Assembly: GCF_036421855.1 (NCBI RefSeq)
Contig: NZ_JAZGOK010000010.1
DNA from: Georgenia_B sunbinii
GTDB lineage: Bacteria > Actinomycetota > Actinomycetes > Actinomycetales > Actinomycetaceae
DNA length: 64,000 bases
Reading direction: 5' to 3' (one strand)
Below, in pieces: positions 49,920 through 59,400 of the stretch. Positions within the stretch are counted from its first letter, which is position 1; each line of letters opens with the position of its first letter. The position numbers and the translations under genes are program-made. The notes under the pieces were generated by a model that saw only the letters and a program-made list of their open reading frames with translations, was not told the DNA's origin and did no database searches.

Positions 49920-52900
49920 GTGTCCGCAATCGTTTCCCGTCGAGTCGTTGCCGCGGTCGCGGCTGCCGCCGTGGCCGTCACCGGTCTGGTTGCGGCCCCG
50001 CAGGCCGCCCTCGCCGCCACCACGCCGGCCGATATCAGCCCGCACAAGATTTCCACCTCCGTCCACGGCGACGCCGGGACCTCCCGCGGCCTCAACTGGC
50101 ACACGACCGCTCCGGCGGCGAGCGACGTCCGATTCGTGCAGTCGGCGGAGCGCCCGGGGTCGCTGGCCGGCGCCGACGTGGTCACCGGTGGCTCGGAGCC
50201 GGCGCCCACGCTCATCGGCGGGCACGTGCACAAGGCGGTACTCACCGGTCTGGAGCCCGCGAGCACCTACTGGTACCAGGTGGGGGACAGCGCGCAGGAC
50301 GCCTGGAGCGAGGTCTACCGCCTCGACACCGCGAACGAGGACGACGAGCTGAGCTTCCTGTTCATCACGGACTCCCAGGGCAGCGCGCCCAGCGACTATG
50401 AGGTCTCGGCGGCCACCCACCGCGCCGGGCTCGCTCAGCAGCCGGACACCGAGCTCGTCATCCAGGGTGGTGACCTCGTGGACGTCTCCAGCAACGCCAA
50501 CCAGTGGCGCTGGCTGTTCGACGCCGACCAGGAGCTGTGGGCCAGCGCGCCGGTGAACACCGTCTCCGGCAACCACGACACGCACGTCGGCAGCTACGGC
50601 GCGCACTTCAACAACGACGTCACCACCGGCGCCTCGCAGCCGCACGGCGACTACTACTCCTTCGACCAAGACGGCGTTCACTTCGTCATGCTCAACACCA
50701 ACGACATCGTGGCCAACCGGCTCGGGTCCGAGCAGGCTGCGTGGATCGAGCACGACATCGCCGCGGCGCGGACCGCCGGTGCCAGGTGGGTCGTCGTCGT
50801 CATGCACAAGGGCATCCAAACCGTCGCGAACCACATCGACGACGCCGAGATCATCGGCATGCGCGCTCAGCTGCAGCCGGTCCTCGAGCGCGCCGGCGTC
50901 GACCTCGTCCTCTCCGGCCACGACCACACCTACAGCCGCAGCCACACCCTCGTCGACGGCGCCCCCGACCCCGACGTCTTCGGGCTGACCATCGACGGCG
51001 TGCACGTCGACGCCAACCCCGACGGCGTCACCCACCTCGTCGCGAACACCAGTGGGACCAAGACCTACCAGCCCGAGAGCGAGTCGACGATCGCGGCCCA
51101 GGGCGTCTACCCGGAGGTCTACGCCCAGCCGAACCGGCAGATGTTCGCCAACATCGTCGCCGGCGAGGACGAGCTGGCCGTGCGCTCCTACACCTACGAC
51201 GCCACCGGGACGCGTGAGGTCGCGCTGTACGACGCCTACACGATCCTCAAGGACGACGACGTCGACCGCGCGGCGCTGCTGGACTCCGCCGTCGACGGCC
51301 TGCCCGAGGAGGTCACCTTCGAGGACGCCGAGCTCATCCGCGAGACCCGCGCCGCCTACGACCGCCTCTCCGCGGAAGAGCAGGCTCGGGTGACCGGCCT
51401 GGATCGTCTGGAGGAGGCGGAGGACGAGCTCGCCGTCGTCATCGCGCTACCGCTGGACGGCGAGGGCACTGCGGCGGCGCCGTACCTCATCGCCGGCGAG
51501 GGGGACCTGCGTACGCTCGTGCGGTACGCCAACCTCGGTCTCACCGACGAGGGCGCGCACTACCTCCTCATCGAGGACATCCTGCTCACCCGCCGGCTCG
51601 ACATGATCCGCAGCTTCGACGGGACGCTCGACGGCGGCGGCCACACCGTCTTTGGCCTCAGTGTGAACGTCGACGCGTCTGCGCAGAATAAGACCGCAGC
51701 ACTCATCGGCGAGCTCTCCGGCACCGTGCGCCGGCTCGGCCTCGCCGGTGTCTCCATCACCGGCGCCTCCGCGGGCGAGACCTCGAGCACCGGGACCCGC
51801 CGCGCCGCGCTGGCCGCGATCAACACCGGCGTCGTCGAGCAGGTCTACGTCACCGGCGACATCGCCGGCGGCTGGCGCTCGGCCGGGATCGTCGCCGACA
51901 ACGACGGCGTCGTGCGCGACAGCTGGTTCCGCGGCACGGTCGAGGGCAGCTGGGAGACCGGCGGCCTGACCGGCCGCAACGGCAACGCCGCTGCCAACCG
52001 GGTCGAGAACAGCTGGGCCGACGCCCAGATCCGCACGGTGGAGAACAACGCCGGCATCGTGTCCGGGTACGGCTACGGCAGCCACACCACCTACGACGCT
52101 GTCGTGGCGCTGGGCGGGTCGGTCTCCGGCGTCACCAACCTCGGCCGCATCGCGGGGCAGCAGCGCGACGGGACGCCCGCCTACCAGGATGTCCTCGCCC
52201 TGGAGTCGATCGCGATCAACGACGCCACGGTCGACGGCTCCCGGAACGACAAGCAGGGCGAGAGTGTCTCCGCCGAGGTGCTGGCTGCCCCCGCCACCTT
52301 CGAGTCGATCGGCTGGGACCTGACCCAGACGTGGCAGTGGAGCAGCGAGCTCGAGCGCCCGGTGCTCGCGGCCGTGCCGGAGAAGACCCAGGCCGACTTC
52401 GGGATCGGCGGCGGCGACAGCGTCGAGACGACCGTCGCGAGCCCCGACGGCTCGATCGAGGCGCGGTTCTTCGTCGACGACGCCGCACGGCTGCGCTACG
52501 ACGTCAGCCACGACGGCGAGCAGATCGTCGACGATGCGATGCTCGGCCTGACCATCGACGAGGAGAACTGGTCCTGGCGCGTCGAGCTCGACGAGGCCTC
52601 GACCTACGAGGGGTCCGAGGAGTATGAGCTGCTCGGCACCAGCGGACCGGTCGACGAGGCCTACCAGGGCGCGGTCATCCCGGTCACCCTCGCCGACGCC
52701 GCGGGCCTGAGCATCGATGTGCGCGTCTTCGACTCCGGGTTGGCCGTGCGCTACCTCCTCGATGAGAGCCTGGTGGGCTCGACGATCAGCGAGGAGTGGA
52801 CGAGCATCGCCGTCGACCCGGCCAGCATGCTGCACCACCAGGTGGTCACCCCCGGGACGATCGACGACATGCAGAACTCGTGGTCCTCGGCCCGCTTCAG

Positions 52901-55900
52901 CGACATGGGGAGCACCGACATCACCGTGCTGCCCACCGTCGAGCTCGCCGGCGGCGGGTACCTTAACGTCGCGGAGTCCAACGTCCGTGACTGGCCTGCG
53001 CTCGCGCTGACGGCCACGCCCGCCGGCGTCCTCGACACCTACTACTGGGCGACCGACGCCGGCGACGGCACCTTCGAGGTCTCCGCCGAGACGCCCCGCT
53101 CGCCGTGGCGGGTGGTCACGATCGCCGACGACCTGCCCGAGCTCGGCGCGTCGAGCCTGGTGACGAGCCTGGCCGACCCGCTGCGAGAGGACCTGTTCGC
53201 CGACTCGGCGTGGGTCCAGCCCGGTCGCTCGGTGTGGATGCCCTACAACGGCGCCGGCTACGGCTCGGTGCCCGAGGACTTCCGCGCCTTCATCGACGCC
53301 TCGGCGGAGCTCGGGCTGGAGTACGTCCTCATCGAGAACCTGGCCGACCCGGCCTGGGGCGCCGACGCCACCGAGCGCTTCGCGACGATCGCCGAGCTCG
53401 CCGAGTACGCAGCGGCCAAGGACGTCGGCCTGTGGCTGTGGACCGACTACGACAGCGGCAACGGCCTGGACAACACCGGGCCGGGCAACCCGGCAGCCGG
53501 CATCCCCGCACAGGGCAACCTGCAGGACCCGGAGTTCCGCGACGCCTACCTCGACCTGCTCGCGGCGACCGGGCTGGCCGGCGTCAAGATCGACCACATC
53601 AACGAGGAGACCGAGACCAAGGTCAACCTCTTTGGCGACGTCAACGAGGCTGCCGCGGAGCGCGAGCTCATGGTCATCTGGCACAACCCGATGGCGCCCA
53701 CCGGGCTCGAGCGGACCTACCCGAACGAGCTGGGCCGTGAGGCCATCCGGAGCATGCAGTCCGGCTACGACGCCACGCAGAACACCATCGCGCCATTCAC
53801 CCGGCTGGTCGCCGGGGTGGCCGACTACACGCCGCTGACGTTCTCGAACTCCGCGCAGTGGGGCGACGTCACCTGGGCACACCAGATGGCCAGCACCGTC
53901 GTCTACTCCGCGCCGTACCTGCAGCTCACCGAGGTGCCGACGAGGATGGTCGAGGACGGCTCGTACGCGTACGAGCTGGGCGACTTCGTCCGGGCACTAC
54001 CCGCCACCTGGCGCACCGGCTGGGTGCACGAGTCCAGCGAGATCGGCGGCCTGGCCACGGTGGTCCGCGAGAGCGAGGACGGCGAGTTCTGGGTGGCTGC
54101 GCAAGCCGGCGCGGGGACGCCGCGCGACCTGGACATCGCGCTCGACTTCCTGCCCGACGGCGTCACCTACTTCGCCGACGTGTACAGCGACGGCGACGTG
54201 CGGCACTCGGTGACCCGCGACGTCGTCGAAGTTGATTCAACCCAGGCGCTGACATCTGGATTGTCTGCAGGCGGCGGCTTCGTCGCGCGCCTCACGACCG
54301 AGGAGCTCGAGCTGCCCGAGCGGGACGAGGACAACGACGGCGGGGTCCACGAGATCGCCACCGCCGAGGACCTCGCGCTGCTCAACGAGTACCCGGCCGG
54401 CCACTTCGAGCTCGTGGCAGACATCGACGCCGCCGGTGCATCGGTGGAGCCTGTCGCGCTGTTCCGGGGCACACTCGACGGGAACGGCCACGAGATCCGC
54501 AACCTCACCGTCGGCAGCGACGACGACCGCGGCTCCAAGGCGCTCATCGTCGAGAACTTCGGCGAGATCACCCGGCTGGGCATCAGCGGTGCCGAGTCTC
54601 ACCGCGGTGGTGGCCCGTACGCGTCCGGCGAGCGTGTCGCCGTGCTCACGGTGGCCAACCGCGGGTCGATCACCGAGAGCTACGTCGTCGACTCCGCCGT
54701 CAGTGGCGGCTGGCGCTCGGCCCTCATCGCGGCCGAGAACTACGGCACCATCGCCGACACATATGCGATGGGCGAGGTGCGCGGCAACTGGGAGACGGCC
54801 GGCGCCGTCGCGTGGAACAGCGCCGACGCGGTGCTGACTCGCACCTACGCCGACGCGACCGTGCACGCCGACGCGCAGAACGCCGGCATCGTCACGGCCT
54901 ACGGCTATGCCGGGACCGAGCTCTCATCGCTGGTTGCCCGTGGTGGCGAGCTCACCATGGTCAACGCGAGCCCGTTCGGCCGGATCAACGCCCGTGAGAA
55001 CGGGACGCCCGCCTACCGCGACAACCTGGCGCTCGCGAGCATCACGCTGCGCGGGGAGACGGTCACCGGGACGGCGACCGACCGTCACGGGCAGGACGCG
55101 ACCGAGGAGCAGCTGACGCAGCAGGCCACCTACGAGGGCATCGGCTGGGACTTCGACGACGTGTGGTTCCTCAGCGAGGAGCTCGGCCGGCCGATCCTGC
55201 AGCACAACGACGAGCGAGAGGCGCTGGTGACCTTCGAGTTCGACGCGGCCGGCGGATCCGCTCTCGAGCCGCTGCCGGTGTATGACGGCGACGTCGTGCC
55301 GGAGCTGCCGGTGCCCGTCCGGGCCGGTCACGAGTTCCTCGCCTGGACGGTGGCGACCGAGGCCGGGCCCAGTCCGGTGGCGGCGGGGGACCCGCTCGCC
55401 TCGCTCGGCTCGGGCACGGTGACCCTCACGGCGGCCTGGCGAGTGACGGCCGAGGCCGTCGCGAGCCTCGAGCTTGCCGTGGTTGGTGACCGCACCGAGG
55501 TTGCGCAGGGGGAGAGCCTGACGTTCCAGGTGTCCGCTGCGGACGCCGACGGCGCCGATCTCGGTGACGTCTCCGAGCTCGTCGAGCTGCGTTCCGACGT
55601 GGCCACCGACGTCATCGACGGCCTCACCGTCACGTTCCCGACGGCATCACCGCACGAGATCTCGGTGCACCTCACCGACCGCCCGGCGATCACCGCAAGT
55701 GTCGCCATCGAGGTCATCGCCGCCGAGGAGCCCACCGAGGAGCCCACCGAGGAGCCCACCGAGGAGCCGACCACGGAGGAGCCAACGGAGGAGCCGACCG
55801 AGGAGCCCACCGAGGAGCCAACGGAGGAGCCGACCGAGGAGCCCACCGAGGAGCCGACGGAGGAGCCGACCGAGGACCCGACGAACGATGAGTCCCCGAC

Positions 55901-56105
55901 GGATGGCGAGTCACCGACGTCGGGCGAGTCCCCGTCGTCCGGTCAGTCCCCGACCGGCGGAGCGCCGTCCGACCCGGTCCGCTCAGGCGCCGGCGACGAC
56001 TCGCTCCCCGCGAGCGGAACCTCGACCGGCATGCTCCTCGCCCTGGTCGCCGGCCTCCTCCTCGTAGGCGCCGCCGCCCTCGTCCGCCGCCGCCACCGCG
56101 CCTGA
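49920..56105 (+). CDS. Giant sortase-anchored ectoenzyme: phosphatase-like plus GH97
   Basis: This 2061-residue secreted protein starts at GTG 49920. Order: signal peptide (about 1-34); purple-acid-phosphatase-like beta domain and metallophosphoesterase (about 50-380, motifs ITDSQG, GGDLVD, GNHDT, VMHKG, GHDHTYSR); a helical linker; GLUG-like block 1 (about 511-819); GH97 glycoside hydrolase (about 833-1460); GLUG-like block 2 (about 1477-1761), similar to block 1; an InlB B-repeat-like domain (about 1770-1841); an Ig-like domain; a (EEPT)n stalk; and LPASG (2029-2033) with helix and RRRHRA tail. In GH97 the VKIDHIN aspartate and YPNELGREAIRSMQ glutamate fit the retaining, alpha-galactosidase-like subgroup. 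It probably strips phosphate and alpha-linked sugar from a polymer outside the cell (inference). Confidence 0.88.
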   Translation: MSAIVSRRVVAAVAAAAVAVTGLVAAPQAALAATTPADISPHKISTSVHGDAGTSRGLNWHTTAPAASDVRFVQSAERPGSLAGADVVTGGSEPAPTLIGGHVHKAVLTGLEPASTYWYQVGDSAQDAWSEVYRLDTANEDDELSFLFITDSQGSAPSDYEVSAATHRAGLAQQPDTELVIQGGDLVDVSSNANQWRWLFDADQELWASAPVNTVSGNHDTHVGSYGAHFNNDVTTGASQPHGDYYSFDQDGVHFVMLNTNDIVANRLGSEQAAWIEHDIAAARTAGARWVVVVMHKGIQTVANHIDDAEIIGMRAQLQPVLERAGVDLVLSGHDHTYSRSHTLVDGAPDPDVFGLTIDGVHVDANPDGVTHLVANTSGTKTYQPESESTIAAQGVYPEVYAQPNRQMFANIVAGEDELAVRSYTYDATGTREVALYDAYTILKDDDVDRAALLDSAVDGLPEEVTFEDAELIRETRAAYDRLSAEEQARVTGLDRLEEAEDELAVVIALPLDGEGTAAAPYLIAGEGDLRTLVRYANLGLTDEGAHYLLIEDILLTRRLDMIRSFDGTLDGGGHTVFGLSVNVDASAQNKTAALIGELSGTVRRLGLAGVSITGASAGETSSTGTRRAALAAINTGVVEQVYVTGDIAGGWRSAGIVADNDGVVRDSWFRGTVEGSWETGGLTGRNGNAAANRVENSWADAQIRTVENNAGIVSGYGYGSHTTYDAVVALGGSVSGVTNLGRIAGQQRDGTPAYQDVLALESIAINDATVDGSRNDKQGESVSAEVLAAPATFESIGWDLTQTWQWSSELERPVLAAVPEKTQADFGIGGGDSVETTVASPDGSIEARFFVDDAARLRYDVSHDGEQIVDDAMLGLTIDEENWSWRVELDEASTYEGSEEYELLGTSGPVDEAYQGAVIPVTLADAAGLSIDVRVFDSGLAVRYLLDESLVGSTISEEWTSIAVDPASMLHHQVVTPGTIDDMQNSWSSARFSDMGSTDITVLPTVELAGGGYLNVAESNVRDWPALALTATPAGVLDTYYWATDAGDGTFEVSAETPRSPWRVVTIADDLPELGASSLVTSLADPLREDLFADSAWVQPGRSVWMPYNGAGYGSVPEDFRAFIDASAELGLEYVLIENLADPAWGADATERFATIAELAEYAAAKDVGLWLWTDYDSGNGLDNTGPGNPAAGIPAQGNLQDPEFRDAYLDLLAATGLAGVKIDHINEETETKVNLFGDVNEAAAERELMVIWHNPMAPTGLERTYPNELGREAIRSMQSGYDATQNTIAPFTRLVAGVADYTPLTFSNSAQWGDVTWAHQMASTVVYSAPYLQLTEVPTRMVEDGSYAYELGDFVRALPATWRTGWVHESSEIGGLATVVRESEDGEFWVAAQAGAGTPRDLDIALDFLPDGVTYFADVYSDGDVRHSVTRDVVEVDSTQALTSGLSAGGGFVARLTTEELELPERDEDNDGGVHEIATAEDLALLNEYPAGHFELVADIDAAGASVEPVALFRGTLDGNGHEIRNLTVGSDDDRGSKALIVENFGEITRLGISGAESHRGGGPYASGERVAVLTVANRGSITESYVVDSAVSGGWRSALIAAENYGTIADTYAMGEVRGNWETAGAVAWNSADAVLTRTYADATVHADAQNAGIVTAYGYAGTELSSLVARGGELTMVNASPFGRINARENGTPAYRDNLALASITLRGETVTGTATDRHGQDATEEQLTQQATYEGIGWDFDDVWFLSEELGRPILQHNDEREALVTFEFDAAGGSALEPLPVYDGDVVPELPVPVRAGHEFLAWTVATEAGPSPVAAGDPLASLGSGTVTLTAAWRVTAEAVASLELAVVGDRTEVAQGESLTFQVSAADADGADLGDVSELVELRSDVATDVIDGLTVTFPTASPHEISVHLTDRPAITASVAIEVIAAEEPTEEPTEEPTEEPTTEEPTEEPTEEPTEEPTEEPTEEPTEEPTEEPTEDPTNDESPTDGESPTSGESPSSGQSPTGGAPSDPVRSGAGDDSLPASGTSTGMLLALVAGLLLVGAAALVRRRHRA
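55725..55883 (+). repeat. 12-bp tandem repeat coding a Glu-Glu-Pro-Thr stalk
   Basis: About thirteen near-identical units encode EEPT (one EDPT, one extra Thr). It spans the cell wall between the Ig-like domain and the sorting signal. Such repeats change length by slippage, so copy number may vary between strains. Confidence 0.9.
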
Positions 56106-56190
56106 CGACGAGTGACAGCTCCTCGACCGAGAGGATTGGGTTGATCGGCACGAGATAGCGACCCAGCCGCTGGATCGGCGGAAAGCACGA

Positions 56191-56225
56191 ACCATGGGGC
56201 GAGCCACCAGGGCTCGCCCCATGGT
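56191..56225 (+). terminator. Perfect 15-bp hairpin after the GH97 gene
   Basis: ACCATGGGGCGAGCC (56191-56205) pairs fully with 56211-56225 around a 5-nt loop. It lies 86 bp after the GH97 stop, within the 303-bp gene-free spacer before the next surface-enzyme gene, and probably ends the transcript. No other structure is obvious in the spacer. Confidence 0.75.
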
Positions 56226-56408
56226 GCACCCAGGCCGCACACGCCACCTCCCCCGCCGACAGCTTCACTGTCCCAGGGACACCGACACTGACGGCCTTCT
56301 GGACGCCTTCGGGCAGCCCGTCCACCGGCAGGAAACCTCCGGGACACCATCACGACAGGTCCCTCCTGTCCAATGTGTGCTCTTGTCCAGCCACCGCGAG
56401 GAGCGCAC

Positions 56409-59400
56409 ATGTCAGTTGAACCAGTCCATACCGAGCGACGCCCACGAGATGTCGTCATCAGCATCCTCGCTGTGCTCGGCGTCGCCGCGATCCCCGCGGC
56501 GGGCGCCACTGCGGCACCAGCCACCGAGTCCCTCGACCTGACCAACTCCGGCACCGCCGTCGTCCACCGCCAGGACGAGACCACCGTCTCGCCCGGCGTG
56601 CGCCTGACGGAGTTCACCCGCTATGAGCCCGCCGGCTGGCTCCGCGGAGCGGTCCTCGAGGTAGACCTGGAGAACCCGGCGATCTCCATCGACTACCTTC
56701 ACCCGGGCGCCGTCGCCGAGAACAAGACGGTGCTCGACATGGTCGAGGAGACCGGCGCGTTCGCCGGCGTCAACGGTGACTTCTTCGACATCAACAACTC
56801 CGGCGCTGCCAACGGCATCGGGGTCGACGAGGACGGTGGGATCCTCACCTCGCCCGTCCCCGGGCACAACAACGCGCTGGTCATCGACTCCCGCGGCCTC
56901 GGCCACATCACCGAGGTGGCACTCGAGGGCCGCGTCGTCATCAACGACGGTGCCACCGAGCTGCCCGTCGTCGGCGTCAACTCCACGAACTTCACCGCCG
57001 ACGGCGTGGGCGTCTTCACGGCCGACTGGGGCACCTACCAGCGTGCCAACCACCTGACCGACCTGGCCGACGCCGTCGAGGTGTGGATCGATGAGAGCTC
57101 GCAGGTCGTCACCACCGCTCAGCCGGTGGGCGACGGTGAGATCCCGGCCGGCGTCCGCGTGCTCGTGGTGCCGGCCGGACCGGCCGCCGAGCAGTTCCGC
57201 GCGCTGGAGCTGGGTGACGCCGTCCAGGTCTCCTACTCGATCCGCTCCGACGCCGACGAGGCCGTCGTCGCCATCGGCGGCCAGGCGGGTCAGCACCTCG
57301 TCACCGACGGCGTCCCCGCGACATTCTCGGACGCGACCGTCCACCCACGCACCGCCGTCGGCCTGGACGACGACGGCACCCGCCTCATCCTCGCCGCCGT
57401 CGACGGCCGCTCCGACGCGAGCCGTGGCCTCTCGCTGAGCGAGCTCGCGGTATTCATGAACGACCTCGGCGCCACCAACGCGCTCAACCTCGACGGCGGC
57501 GGCTCGACGACCCTCGTCTCGCAGCGCCCCGGTGAGGAAGGTGCCGAGGTGATCAACGAGCCCTCCGACGGGTACGAGCGTGAGGACGCCAACGGCATCG
57601 GCGTCGTCGTCGAGGAGGGCTCCGGCGTCGTCCAGAGCTACACGGTCCGTCCCCAGCTCCGCGCCGACGACGCGGACCGGGTCTTCCCGGGCCTGCACCG
57701 CCCGCTCGAGGCACTGGGCTACGACGAGAACCACCACGCCGTCGAGACCCCGGCGGAGACCTGGACGTCGAGCGACCCGGACGTGCTCGAGGTCGGGCCC
57801 GACGGCCTGGCGACCGCCGGCGAGAGCGGGACGGCGACGGTCACCGCGGCGACCGGGGAGGCCGCCGGTGAGGCCGAGGTCGCCGTGCTCGGCGAGCTCG
57901 TGCGCATCGAGGCGGTTCCCAACGTGCTCGCGATGCCCTCGCCCGACGACGTCGCCCAGCTGGCGATCGTCGGGTACGACGCCCGCGGCTACAGCGCCCC
58001 CATCGACTTCGCCGACATCACGGTCGATGGCCATGAGGGCACCCTCGAGGTCACCCGGGGGATGCGCGCGTCGGTCGACGTCAACGCCGTGATCGAGAAC
58101 GGTGCCGCTGACCTCACGGTGAGCGTGGGGGAGCACGAGGCCGGCGTGGCCGTGCTCGTCGGCACCGAGGACGTCCTCGCGACCAGCTTCGAGAACTTCG
58201 ATGACTGGTACACCACCGGGGCACGTTCGGAGAACGAGATCGCGCCGTCCGAGGGCCGAGAGGACGACTCCGGCGTGGCGCTCACCGTCAACTTCGACGC
58301 CGCCACCGGCACCCGGAACGCCAACATCCTGCCGGAGGAGCCGTTCGAGCCGTTCGACGGGCAGCTCCAGGAGATCGGCGCCTGGTTCAAGGGCGACGGC
58401 CGGGGAAGCCCGGAGACCTACTTCTGGGTCCGCGACGCCGAGGGCGTGCGCACCCCGATCTACGGTCCCAGCGTCGAGGGGACCGAGTGGCAGTGGATCT
58501 CCGTCCCGGTATCGCAGAACCTCAGCTTCCCGCTGGCCTTCGACGGCCTGGCGGTCTTCGAGACGGGGGCGGCGAACCAGTACCAGAGCACGATCCTGGT
58601 CGACGACGTCGAGGCGGTCGTCGCGCCGCTGGCCGACGCGCCGCAGGCGGGCCGCTACCGGGACGCCGCGGTCGCGCCCGCCGGGGCGACCGACGACGCC
58701 GCACTGCGGGTCGCCGTCATGTCCGACGCCCAGTTCGTGGCCCGCAACCCCGAGTCCGAGATCGTCGCCGCCGCGCGGCAGACGCTGCAGGAGATCGTCG
58801 CCGAGGATCCCGACGTGCTGGTGATCAACGGTGACCTTGTCGACGAAGCGGCTCCCGAAGACTTCGATCTCGCCCGCGAGATCCTCGACTCGGAGCTGGC
58901 AGGTGCGGATTTCCCCTGGTACTACGTCCCCGGCAACCACGAGATTATGGGCGGCGAGATCGACAACTTCATCGCCGAGTTCGGGCCCACCCACCAGCAC
59001 TTCGATGTGGCTGGCACCCGGTTCATCACGCTCAACTCTGCGACCGGGCGCCTCGGCAGTGAGTTCGGCCAGGTCGCCATGCTCCGCGAGCAGCTCGACC
59101 TCGCCGCCGAAGACCCGGAGATCAGCGGCGTGCTCGTGTTCGCCCATCACCCCACGCGCGACTTCCTGCCGACAGCAGCGAGTCAGATGTCCGACCGCCA
59201 TGAGGCGGCGATGCTGGAGGACTGGCTCTCCGACTTCCGCAACGGCTCAGGAAAGTCCGCGGCGATGATCGCTTCGCACGTCGGGGCGTTCGACGTGCGC
59301 AGCCAGGACGGCGTCGTGCATGCCATCAACGGCAACTCGGGCAAGGGACCGTCCTCCACGCCGGACAACGGCGGGTTCACCGGCTGGACCATGCTCGGGA

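Noticed and set aside
55725..55883. CRISPR-like array
   Set aside because: The 12-bp units are contiguous, in frame and encode EEPT; there are no spacers. No CRISPR array or cas gene is seen in the window.
56412..59201. Long antisense frame opposite the phosphodiester glycosidase gene
   Set aside because: The plus strand encodes recognisable domains with a signal peptide and sorting signal; the antisense frame has none.
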